From NCBI RefSeq assembly GCF_037975245.1, contig NC_092565.1, positions 13,235,499-13,299,498 of the forward strand: 64,000 nucleotides of DNA, written 5' to 3'. Shown here piece by piece: positions 37,301 through 49,387 of this stretch. The DNA is from Apostichopus japonicus (lineage: Eukaryota > Echinodermata > Holothuroidea > Aspidochirotida > Stichopodidae). How positions within the stretch are numbered: position 1 is the stretch's first letter; every line of letters begins with the position of its first letter. The translations under genes were made by a program, and so were the position numbers. Under the pieces are notes generated by a model. The model did not search any database. It was given only the letters and a program-made list of their open reading frames with translations, and was not told the origin of the DNA.

Positions 37301-38740
37301 GCCATCGCGCCACTGTCTGGACTGAGATATTAGGCCGATTAACTAATACTTACAGCTCCCCATGTAGGCACGAGCTGTAAAAGATCGGCAAAAGACGCAC
37401 GTCACCGGGGTTCGAACCACCGATGCAAAAGAGAGTCTCGCTCATCAGCTCGTACAGTGCGCCAAGCCATCGCGCCACTGTATGGACTGAGATATTAGGC
37501 CGATTAACTAATACTTACAGCTCCCCATGTAGGCACGAGCTGTAAAAGATCGGCAAAAGACGCACGTCACCGGGGTTCGAACCACCGATGCAAAAGAGAG
37601 TCTCGCTCATCAGCTCGTACAGTGCGCCAAGTTATCGCGCCACTGTATGGACTGAGATATTAGGCCGATTAACTAATACTTACAGCTCCCCATGTAGGCA
37701 CGAGCTGTAAAAGATCGGCAAAAGACGCACGTCACCGGGGTTCGAACCACCGATGCAAAAGAGAGTCTCGCTCATCAGCTCGTACAGTGCGCCAAGCCAT
37801 CGCGCCACTGTATGGACTGAGATATTAGGCCGATTAACTAATACTTACAGCTCCCCATGTAGGCACGAGCTATAAAAGATCGGCAAAAGACGTACGTCAC
37901 CGGGGTTCGAACCACCGATGCAAAAGAGAGACTCGCTCATCAGCTCGTACAGTGCGCCAAGCTATCGCGCCACTGTATGGACTGAGATATTAGGCCGATT
38001 AACTAATACTTACAGCTCCCCATGTATGCACGAGCTGTAAAAGATCGGCAAAAGACGCACGTCACCGGGGTTCGAACCACCGATGCAAAAGAGAGTCTCG
38101 CTCATCAGCTCGTACAGTGCGCCAAGCCATCGCGCCACTGTATGGACTGAGATATTAGGCCGATTAACTAATACTTACAGCTCCCCATGTAGGCACGAGC
38201 TGTAAAAGACGCACGTCACCGAGGTTCGAACCACCGATGCAAAAGAGAGTCTCGCTCATCAGCTCGTACAGTGCGCCAAGCCATCGCGCCACTGTCTGGA
38301 CTGAGATATTAGGCCGATTAACTAATACTTACAGCTCCCCATGTAGGCACGAGCTGTAAAAGATCGGCAAAAGACGCACGTCACCGGGGCTCGAACCACC
38401 GATGCAAAAGAGAGTCTCGCTCATCAGCTCGTACAGTGCGCCAAACCATCGCGCCACTGTCAGGACTGAGATCTTAGGCCGATTAACTAATACTTACAGC
38501 TCCTAATGTAGGCACGAGCTGTAAAAGATCGGCAAAAGACGTACGTCACCGGGGTTCGAACCACCGATGCAAAAGAGAGTCTCGCTCATCAGCTCGTACA
38601 GTGCGCCAAGCCATCGCGCCACTGTCTGGACTGAGATATTAGGCCGATTAACTAATACTTACAGCTCCCCATGTAGGCACGATCTGTAAAAGATCGGCAA
38701 AAGACGTACGTCACCGGGGTTCGAACCACCGATGCAAAAG
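31331..38740. repeat. Epsilon region: mainly L monomers with short HOR periods
   Basis: Monomers are mostly L, with few S (for example near 34,133, 35,939 and 36,589-36,900). Frequent variants are gacgtacgtc, ctgtctgg and gctataaaag. Shared rare variants give short periods: atcgagaaaag at 32161 and 32986 (825 bp, 5 L); gctataaaag at 31654, 32479 and 33139 (825 then 660 bp); aacttataat at 33601 and 35075 with ccgaataac at 33267 and 34741 (both 1,474 bp, 8 L + 1 S). Confidence 0.8.
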
Positions 38741-41700
38741 AGAATCTCGCTCATCAGCTCGTACAGTGCGCCAAGCCATCGCGCCAATGTATGGACAGAG
38801 ATATTAGGCCGATTAACTAATACTTACAGCTCCCCATGTAGGCACGAGCTGTAAAAGATCGGCAAAAGACGCACGTCACCGGGGTTCGAACCACCGATGT
38901 AAAAGATAGTCTCGCTCATCAGCTCGTACAGTGCGCCAAGCCATCGCGCCACTGTATGGACTGAGATATTAGGCCGATTAACTAATACTTACAGCTCCCC
39001 ATGTAGGCACGAGCTGTAAAAGATCGGCAAAAGACGCACGTCAACGGGGTTCGAACCACCGATGCAAAAGAGAGTCTCGCTCATCAGCTCTTACAGTGCG
39101 CCAAGCCATCGCGCCAATGTATGGACTGAGATATTAGGCCGATTAACTAATACTTACAGCTCCCCATGTAGGCACGAGCTGTAAAAGATCGGCAAAGGAC
39201 GCACGTCACCGGGCTTCGAACCACCGATGCAAAAGAGAGTCTCGCTCATCAGCTCGTACAGTGCGCCAAGCCATCGCGCCACTGTATGGACTGAGATATT
39301 AGGCCGATTAACTAATACTTACAGCTCCCCATGTAGGCACGATCGGCAAAAGACGCACGTCACCGGGGTTCGAACCACCGATGCAAAAGAGAGTCTCGCT
39401 CATCAGCTTGTACAGTGCGTCAAGCCATCGCGCCACTGTATGGACTGAGATATTAGGCCGATTAACTAATACTTACAGCTCCCCATGTAGGCACGAGCTG
39501 TAAAAGATCGGCAAAAGACGCACGTCACCGGGGTTCGAACCACCGATGCAAAAGAGAGTCTCGCTCATCAGCTCGTACAGTGCGCCAAGCCATCGCGCCA
39601 CTGTATGGACTGAGATATTAGGCCGATTAACTAATACTTACAGCTCCCCATGTAGGCACGAGCTGTAAAAGACGCACGTCACCGGGGTTCGAACCACCGA
39701 TGCAAAAGAGAGTCTCGCTCATCAGCTCGTACAGTGCGCCAAGCCATCGCGCCACTGTATGGACTGAGATATTAGGCCGATTAACTAATACTTACAGCTC
39801 CCCATGTAGGCACGAGCTGTAAAAGATCGGCAAAAGACGCACGTCACCGGGGTTCGAACCACCGATGCAAAAGAGAGTCTCGCTCATCAGCTCGTACAGT
39901 GCGCAAAGCCATCGCGCCACTGTATGGACTGAGATATTAGGCCGATTAACTAATACTTACAGCTCCCCATGTAGGCACGAGCTGTAAAAGATCGGCAAAA
40001 GACGCACGTCACCGGGGTTCGAACCACCGATGCAAAAGAGAGTCTAGCTCATCAGCTCGTACAGTACGCCAAGCCATCGCGCCAATGTATGGACTGAGAT
40101 ATTAGGCCGATTAACTAATACTTACAGCTCCCCATGTAGGCACGAGCTGTAAAAGACGTACGTCACCGGGGTTCGAACCACCGATGCAAAAGAGAGTCTC
40201 GCTCATCAGCTCGTACAGTGCGCCAAGCCATCGCGCCACTGTATGGACTGAGATATTAGGCCGATTAACTAATACTTACAGCTCCCCATGTAGGCACGAG
40301 CTGTAAAAGACGCACGTCACCGGGGTTCGACCCACCGATGCAAAAGAGAGTCTCGCTCATCAGCTCGTACAGTGCGCCAAGCCATCGCGCCACTGTATGG
40401 ACTGAGATATTAGGCCGATTAACTAATACTTACAGCTCCCCATGTAGGCACGAGCTGTAAAAGACGCACGTCACCGGGGTTCGAACCACCGATGCAAAAG
40501 AGAGTCTCGCTCATCAGCTCGTACAGTGCGCCAAGCCATTCCGCCACTGTATGGACTGAGATATTAGGCCGATTAACTAATACTTACAGCTCCCCATGTA
40601 GGCACGAGCTGTAAAAGATCGGCAAAAGACGCACGTCACCGGGGTTCGAACCACCGATGCAAAAGAGAGTCTCGCTCATCAGCTCGTACAGTGCGCAAAG
40701 CCATCGCGCCACTGTATGGACTGAGATATTAGGCCGATTAACTAATACTTACAGCTCCCCATGTAGGCACGAGCTGTAAAAGATCGGCAAAAGACGCACG
40801 TCACCGGGGTTCGAACCACCGATACAAAAGAGAGTCTAGCTCATCAGCTCGTACAGTACGCCAAGCCATCGCGCCACTGTATGGACTGAGATATTAGGCC
40901 GATTAACTAATACTTACAGCTCCCCATGTAGGCACGAGCTGTAAAAGACGTACGTCACCGGGGTTCGAACCACCGATGCAAAAGAGAGTCTCGCTCATCA
41001 GCTTGTACAGTGCGCCAAGCCATCGCGCCACTGTATGGACTGAGATATTAGGCCGATTAACTAATACTTACAGCTCCCCATGTAGGCACGAGCTGTAAAA
41101 GACGCACGTCGGCGGGGTTCGAACCACCGATGCAAAAGAGAGTCTCGCTCATCAGCTCGTACAGTGCGCCAAGCCATCGCGCCACTGTATGGACTGAGAT
41201 ATTAGGCCGATTAACTAATACTTACAGCTCCCCATGTAGGCACGAGCTGTAAAAGACGCACGTCACCGGGGTTCGAACCACCGATGCAAAAGAGAGTCTC
41301 GCTCATCAGCTCGTACAGTGCGCCAAGCCATCGCGCCACTGTATGGACTGAGATATTAGGCCGATTAACTAATACATACAGCTCCCCATGTAGGCACAAG
41401 CTGTAAAAGATCGGCAAAAGACGCACGTCACCGGGGTTCGAACCACCGATGCAAAAGAGAGTCTCGCTCATCAGCTCGTACAGTGCGCCAAGCCATCGCG
41501 CCACTGTATGGACTGAGATATTAGGCCGATTAACTAATACTTACAGCTCCCCATGTAGGCACGAGCTGTAAAAGACGCACGTCACCGGGGTTCGAACCAC
41601 CGATGCAAAAGAGAGTCTCGCTCATCAGCTCGTATAGTGCACCAAGCCATCGCGCCACTGTATGGACTGAGATATTAGGCCGATTAACTAATACTTACAG

Positions 41701-44700
41701 CTCCCCATGTAGGCACGAGCTGTAAAAGACGCACGTCACCGGGGTTCGAACCACCGATGCAAAAGAGAGTCTCGCTCATCAGCTCGTACAGTGCGCCAAG
41801 CCATCGCGCCACTGTATGGACTGAGATATTAGGCCGATTAACTAATACTTACAGCTCCCCATGTAGGCACGAGCTGTAAAAGACGCACGTCACCGGGGTT
41901 CGAACCACCGATGCAAAAGAGAGTCTCGCTCATCAGCTCGTACAGTGCGCCAAGCAATCGCGCCACTGTATGGACTGAGATATTAGGCCGATTAACTAAT
42001 ACTTACAGCTCCCCATGTAGGCACGAGCTGTAAAAGATCGGCAAAAGACGCACGTCACCGGGGTTCGAACCACCGATGCAAAAGAGAGTCTCGCTCATCA
42101 GCTCGTACAGTGCGCCAAGCCATCGCGCCACTGTATGGACTCCGATATTAGGCCGATTAACTAATACTTACAGCTCCCCATGTAGGCACGAGCTGTAAAA
42201 GATCGGCAAAAGACGCACGTCACCAGGGTTCGAACCACCGATGCAAAAGAGAGTCTCGCTCATCAGCTCGTATAGTGCACCAAGCCATCGCGCCACTGTA
42301 TGGACTGAGATATTAGGCCGATTAACTAATACTTACAGCTCCCCATGTAGGCACGAGCTGTAAAAGACGCACGTCACCGGGGTTCGAACCACCGATGCAA
42401 AAGAGAGTCTCGCTCATCAGCTCGTACAGTGCGCCAAGCCATCGCGCCACTGTATGGACTGAGATATTAGGCCGATTAACTAATACTTACAGCTCCCCAT
42501 TTAGGCACGAGCTGTAAAAGACGCACGTCACCGGGGTTCGAACCACCGATGCAAAAGAGAGTCTCGCTCATCAGCTCGTACAGTGCGCCAAGCCATCGCG
42601 CCACTGCATGGACTGAGATATTAGGCCGATTAACTAATACTTACAGCTCCCCATGTAGGCACGAGCTGTAAAAGACGCACGTCACCGGGGTTCGAACCAC
42701 CGATGCAAAAGAGAGTCTCGCTCATCAGCTCGTACAGTGCGCCAAGCCATCGCGCCACTGTATGGACTGAGATATTAGGCCGATTAACTAATACTTACAG
42801 CTCCCCATGTAGGCACGAGCTGTAAAAGACGCACGTCACCGGGGTTCGAACCACCGATGCAAAAGAGAGTCTCGCTCATCAGTTCGTACAGTGCGCCAAG
42901 CCATCGCGCCACTGTATGGACTGAGATATTAGGCCGATTAACTAATACTTACAGCTCCCCATGTAGGCACGAGCTGTAAAAGATCAGCAAAAGACGCACG
43001 TCACCGGGGTTCGAACCACCGATGCAAAAGAGAGTCTCGCTCATCAGCTCGTACAGTGCGCCAAGCCATTGCGCCACTGTATGGACTGAGATATTAGGCC
43101 GATTAACTAATACTTACAGCTCCCCATGTAGGCACGAGCTGTAAAAGACGCACGTCACCGGGGTTCGAACCACCGATGCAAAAGAGAGTCTCGCTCATCA
43201 GCTCGTACAGTGCGCCAAGCCATCGCGCCACTGTATGGACTGAGATATTAGGCCGATTAACTAATACTTACAGCTCCCCATGTAGGCACGAGCTGTAAAA
43301 GATCGGCAAAAGACGCACGTCACCGGGGTTCGAACCACCGATGCAAAAGAGAGTCTCGCTCATCAGCTCGTACAGTGCGCCAAGCCATCGCGCTACTGTA
43401 TGGACTGAGATATTAGGCCGATTAACTAATACTTACAGCTCCCCATGTAGGCACGAGCTGTAAAAGATCGGCAAAAGACGCACGTCACCGGGGTTCGAAC
43501 CACCGATGCAAAAGAGAGTCTCGCTCATCAGCTCGTACAGTGCGCCAAGCCATCGCGCCACTGTATGGACTGAGATATTAGGCCGATTAACTAATACTTA
43601 CAGCTCCCCATGTAGGCACGAGCTGTAAAAGACGCACGTCACCGGGGTTCGAACCACCGATGCAAAAGAGAGTCTCGCTCATCAGCTCGTACAGTGCGCC
43701 AAGCCATCGCGCCACTGTATGGACTGAGATATTAGGCCGATTAACTAATACTTACAGCTCCCCATGTAGGCACGAGCTGTAAAAGACGCACGTCACCGGG
43801 GTTCGAACCACCGATGCAAAAGAGAGTCTCGCTCATCAGCTCGTACAGTGCGCCAAGCCATCGCGCCACTGTATGGACTGAGATATTAGGCCGATTAACT
43901 AATACTTACAGCTCCCCATGTAGGCACGAGCTGTAAAAGACGCACGTCACCGGGGTTCGAACCACCGATGCAAAAGAGAGTCTCGCTCATCAGCTCGTAC
44001 AGCGCCAAGCCATCGCGCCACTGTATGGACTGAGATATTAGGCCGATTAACTAATACTTACAGCTCCCCATGTAGGCACGAGCTGTAAAAGACGCACGTC
44101 ACCGGGGTTCGAACCACCGATGCAAAAGAGAGTCTCGCTCATCAGCTCGTACAGTGCGCCAAGCCATCGCGCCACTGTATGGACTGAGATATTAGGCCGA
44201 TTAACTAATACTTACAGCTCCCCATGTAGGCACGAGCTGTAAAAGACGCACGTCACCGGGGTTCGAACCACCGATGCAAAAGAGAGTCTCGCTCATCAGC
44301 TCGTACAGTGCGCAAAGCCATCGCGCCACTGTATGGACTGAGATATTAGGCCGATTAACTAATACTTACAGCTCCCCATGTAGGCACGATCTGTAAAAGA
44401 TCGGCAAAAGACGCACGTCACCGGGGTTCGAACCACCGATGCAAAAGAGAGTCTCCCTCATCAGCTCGTACAGTGCGCCAAGCCATTGCGCCACTGTATG
44501 GACTGAGATATTAGGCCGATTAACTAATACTTACAGCTCCCCATGTAGGCACGAGCTGTAAAAGACGCACGTCACCGGGGTTCGAACCACCGATGCAAAA
44601 GAGAGTCTCGCTCATCAGCTCGTACAGTGCGCCAAGCCATCGCGCCACTGTATGGACTGAGATATTAGGCCGATTAACTAATACTTACAGCTCCCCATGT

Positions 44701-45290
44701 AGGCACGAGCTGTAAAAGACGCACGTCACCGGGGTTCGAACCACCGATGCAAAAGAGAGTCTCGCTCATCAGCTCGTACAGTGCGCCAAGCCATCGCGCC
44801 ACTGTATGGACTGAGATATTAGGCCGATTAACTAATACTTACAGCTCCCCATGTAGGCACGAGCTGTAAAAGACGCACGTCACCGGGGTTCGAACCACCG
44901 ATGCAAAAGAGAGTCTCGCTCATCAGCTCGTACAGTGCGCCAAGCCATCGCGCCACTGTATGGACTGAGATATTAAGCCGATTAACTAATACTTACAGCT
45001 CCCCATGTAGGCACGAGCTGTAAAAGACGCACGTCACCGGGGTTCGAACCACCGATGCAAAAGAGAGTCTCGCTCATCAGCTCGTACAGTGCGCCAAGCC
45101 ATCGCGCCACTGTATGGACTGAGATATTAGTCCGATTAACTAATACTTACAGCTCCCCATGTAGGCACGAGCTGTAAAAGATCGGCAAAAGACGCACGTC
45201 ACCGGGGTTCGAACCACCGATGCAAAAGAGAGTCTCGCTCATCAGCTCGTACAGTGCGCCAAGCCATCGCGCCACTGTATGGACTGAGAT
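38741..45290. repeat. Zeta block, copy 1
   Basis: Markers include agaatctc (38741), gatgtaaaagata (38896), ggcacgatcggc (39334), ttcgaccc (40329), gatacaaaag (40821), tatagtgcacc (41633 and 42271), ctgcatgg (about 42,605), gatcagcaa (42983), acagcgccaag (about 43,990), gcacgatctg (about 44,386), attaagcc (44971) and attagtcc (45126). They recur in order at 49388-55310. Confidence 0.85.
39334..39346. repeat. Second, independent 11-bp deletion type
   Basis: Here ggcacga joins directly to tcggcaaaag, losing gctgtaaaaga. This is also 11 bp and next to the S deletion, but a different event: it removes the right arm of the inner hairpin and the in-frame TAA while keeping most of the ATCGGC arm. 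The same allele is at 49981 in zeta copy 2. The lost stop creates matching 73-codon plus-strand open frames at 39227-39448 and 49874-50095. These are artefacts of satellite sequence. Confidence 0.85.
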
Positions 45291-48200
45291 ATTAAGCCGA
45301 TTAACTAATACTTACAGCTCCCCATGTAGGCACGAGCTGTAAAAGACGCACGTCACCGGGGTTCGAACCACCGATGCAAAAGAGAGTCTCGCTCATCAGC
45401 TCGTACAGTGCGCCAAGCAATCGCGCCACTGTATGGACTGAGATATTAGTCCGATTAACTAATACTTACAGCTCCCCATGTAGGCACGAGCTGTAAAAGA
45501 TCGGCAAAAGACGCACGTCACCGGGGTTCGAACCACCGATGCAAAAGAGAATCTCGCTCATCAGCTCGTACAGTGCGCCAAGCCATCGCGCCACTGTATG
45601 GACTGAGATATTAGGCCGATTAACTAATACTTACAGCTCCCCATGTAGGCACGAGCTGTAAAAGATCGGCAAAAGACGGACGTCACCGGGGTTCGAACCA
45701 CCGATGCAAAAGAGAGTCTCGCTCATCAGCTCGTACAGTGCGCCAAGCCATCGCGCCAATGTATGGACTGAGATATTAGGCCGATTAACTAATACTTACA
45801 GCTCCCCATGTAGGCACGAGCTGTAAAAGATCGGCAAAAGACGCACGTCACCGGGGTTCGAACCACCGATGCAAAAGAGAGTCTCGCTCATCAGCTCGTA
45901 CAGTGCGCCAAGCCATCGCGCCACTGTATGGACTGAGATATTAGGCCGATTAACTAATACTTACAGCTCCCCATGTAGGCACGAGCTGTAAAAGATCGGC
46001 AAAAGACGCACGTCACCGGGGTTCGAACCACCGATGCAAAAGAGAGTCTCGCTCATCAGCTCGTACAGTGCGCCAAGCCATCGCGCCACTGTATGGACTG
46101 AGATATTAGGCCGATTAACTAATACTTACAGCTCCCCATGTAGGCACGAGCTGTAAAAGACGCACGTCACCGGGGTTCGAACCACCGATGCAAAAGAGAG
46201 TCTCGCTCATCAGCTCGTACAGTGCGCCAAGCAATCGCGCCACTGTATGGACTGAGATATTAGTCCGATTAACTAATACTTACAGCTCCCCATGTAGGCA
46301 CGAGCTGTAAAAGATCGGCAAAAGACGCACGTCACCGGGGTTCGAACCACCGATGCAAAAGAGAGTCTCGCTCATCAGCTCGTACAGTGCGCCAAGCCAT
46401 CGCGCCACTGTATGGACTGAGATATTAGGCCGATTAACTAATACTTACAGCTCCCCATGTAGGCACGAGCTGTAAAAGATCGGCAAAAGACGCACGTCAC
46501 CAGGGTTCGAACCACCGATGCAAAAGAGAGTCTCGCTCATCAGCTCGTACAGTGCGCCAAGCCATCGCGCCAATGTATGGACTGAGATATTAGGCCGATT
46601 AACTAATACTTACAGCTCCCCATGTAGGCACGAGCTGTAAAAGATCGGCAAAAGACGCACGTCACCGGGGTTCGAACCACCGATGCAAAAGAGAGTCTCG
46701 CTCATCAGCTCGTACAGTGCGCCAAGCCATCGCGCCACTGTATGGACTGAGATATTAGGCCGATTAACTAATACTTACAGCTCCCCATGTAGGCACGAGC
46801 TGTAAAAGATCGGCAAAAGACGCACGTCACCGGGGTTCGAACCACCGATGCAAAAGAGAGTCTCGCTCATCAGCTCGTACAGTGCGCCAAGCCATCGCGC
46901 CACTGTATGGACTGAGATATTAGGCCGATTAACTAATACTTACAGCTCCCCATGTAGGCACGAGCTGTAAAAGACGCACGTCACCGGGGTTCGAACCACC
47001 GATGCAAAAGAGAGTCTCGCTCATCAGCTCGTACAGTGCGCCAAGCCATCGCGCCACTGTATGGACTGAGATATTAAGCCGATTAACTAATACTTACAGC
47101 TCCCCATGTAGGCACGAGCTGTAAAAGACGCACGTCACCGGGGTTCGAACCACCGATGCAAAAGAGAGTCTCGCTCATCAGCTCGTACAGTGCGCCAAGC
47201 CATCGCGCCACTGTATGGACTGAGATATTAGTCCGATTAACTAATACTTACAGCTCCCCATGTAGGCACGAGCTGTAAAACACGCACGTCACCGGGGTTC
47301 GAACCACCGATGCAAAAGAGAGTCTCGCTCATCAGCTCGTACAGTGCGCCAAGCCATCGCGCGACTGTATGGACTGAGATATTAAGCCGATTAACTAATA
47401 CTTACAGCTCCCCATGTAGGCACGAGCTGTAAAAGACGCACGTCACCGGGGTTCGAACCACCGATGCAAAAGAGAGTCTCGCTCATCAGCTCGTACAGTG
47501 CGCCAAGCCATCGCGCCACTGTATGGACTGAGATATTAGTCCGATTAACTAATACTTACAGCTCCCCATGTAGGCACGAGCTGTAAAAGATCGGCAAAAG
47601 ACGCACGTCACCGGGGTTCGAACCACCGATGCAAAAGAGAGTCTCGCTCATCAGCTCGTACAGTGCGCCAAGCCATCGCGCCACTGTATGGACTGAGATA
47701 TTAGGCCGATTAACTAATACTTACAGCTCCCCATGTAGGCACGAGCTGTAAAAGATCGGCAAAAGACGCACGTCACCAGGGTTCGAACCACCGATGCAAA
47801 AGAGAGTCTCGCTCATCAGCTCGTACAGTGCGCCAAGCCATCGCGCCAATGTATGGACTGAGATATTAGGCCGATTAACTAATACTTACAGCTCCCCATG
47901 TAGGCACGAGCTGTAAAAGATCGGCAAAAGACGCACGTCACCGGGGTTCGAACCACCGATGCAAAAGAGAGTCTCGCTCATCAGTTCGTACAGTGCGCCA
48001 AGCCATCGCGCCACTGTATGGACTGAGATATTAGGCCGATTAACTAATACTTACAGCTCCCCATGTAGGCACGAGCTGTAAAAGATCGGCAAAAGACGCA
48101 CGTCACCGGGGTTCGAACCACCGATGCAAAAGAGAGTCTCGCTCATCAGCTCGTACAGTGCGCCAAGCCATCGCGCCACTGTATGGACTGAGATATTAGG

Positions 48201-49387
48201 CCGATTAACTAATACTTACAGCTCCCCATGTAGGCACGAGCTGTAAAAGACGCACGTCACCGGGGTTCGAACCACCGATGCAAAAGAGAGTCTCGCTCAT
48301 CAGCTCGTACAGTGCGCCAAGCAATCGCGCCACTGTATGGACTGAGATATTAAGCCGATTAACTAATACTTACAGCTCCCCATGTAGGCACGAGCTGTAA
48401 AAGATCAGCAAAAGACGCACGTCACCGGGGTTCGAACCACCGAAGCAAAAGAGAGTCTCCCTCATCAGCTCGTACAGTGCGCCAAGCCATCGCGCCACTG
48501 TATGGACTGAGATATTAGGCCGATTAACTAATACTTACAGCTCCCCATGTAGGCACGAGCTGTAAAAGACGCACGTCACCGGAGTTCGAACCACCGATGC
48601 AAAAGAGAGTCTCGCTCATCAGCTCGTACAGTGCGCCAAGCCATCGCGCCACTGTATGGACTGAGGATATTAGGCCGATTAACTAATACTTACAGCTCCC
48701 CATGTAGGCACGAGCTGTAAAAGACGCACGTCACCGGGGTTCGAACCACCGATGCAAAAGAGAGTCTTGCTCATCAGTTCGTACAGTGCGCCAAGCCATC
48801 GCGCCACTGTATGGACTGAGATATTAGGCCGATTAACTAATACTTACAGCTCCCCATGTAGGCACGAGCTGTAAAAGATCGGCAAAAGACGCACGTCACC
48901 GGGGTTCGAACCACCGATGCAAAAGAGAGTCTCGCTCATCAGCTCGTACAGTGCGCCAAGCCATCGCGCCACTGTATGGACTGAGATATTAGGCCGATTA
49001 ACTAATACTTACAGCTCCCCATGTAGGCACGAGCTGTAAAAGACGCACGTCACCGGGGTTCGAACCACCGATGCAAAAGAGAGTCTCGCTCATCAGCTCG
49101 TACAGTGCGCCAAGCCATCGCGCCACTGTATGGACTGAGATATTAGGCCGATTAACTAATACTTACAGCTCCCCATGTAGGCACGAGCTGTAAAAGACGC
49201 ACGGCACCGGGGTTCGAACCACCGATGCAAAAGAGAGTCTCGCTCATCAGCTCGTACAGTGCGCCAAGCCATCGCGCCACTGTATGGACTGAGATATTAG
49301 GCCGATTAACTAATACTTACAGCTCCCCATGTAGGCACGAGCTGTAAAAGACGCACGTCACCGGGGTTCGAACCACCGATGCAAAAG
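45291..49387. repeat. Inter-zeta segment with alternating attaagcc and attagtcc units
   Basis: Neighbouring monomers repeatedly pair attaagccg with attagtccg (for example near 45,295/45,445, 47,073/47,230 and 47,371/47,538). The repeat step is one L + S or S + S dimer (attagtcc at 45126 and 45445, 319 bp). Other local variants are gcaatcgcg, gccaatgtatgg and ctgaggatatt (about 48,661, 1-bp insertion). Confidence 0.75.

Noticed and set aside
39227-39448. 73-codon plus-strand open frame, nearly identical at 49874-50095
   Set aside because: It appears only where an 11-bp deletion removes the usual TAA of the monomer. Both copies are part of the same duplicated block.
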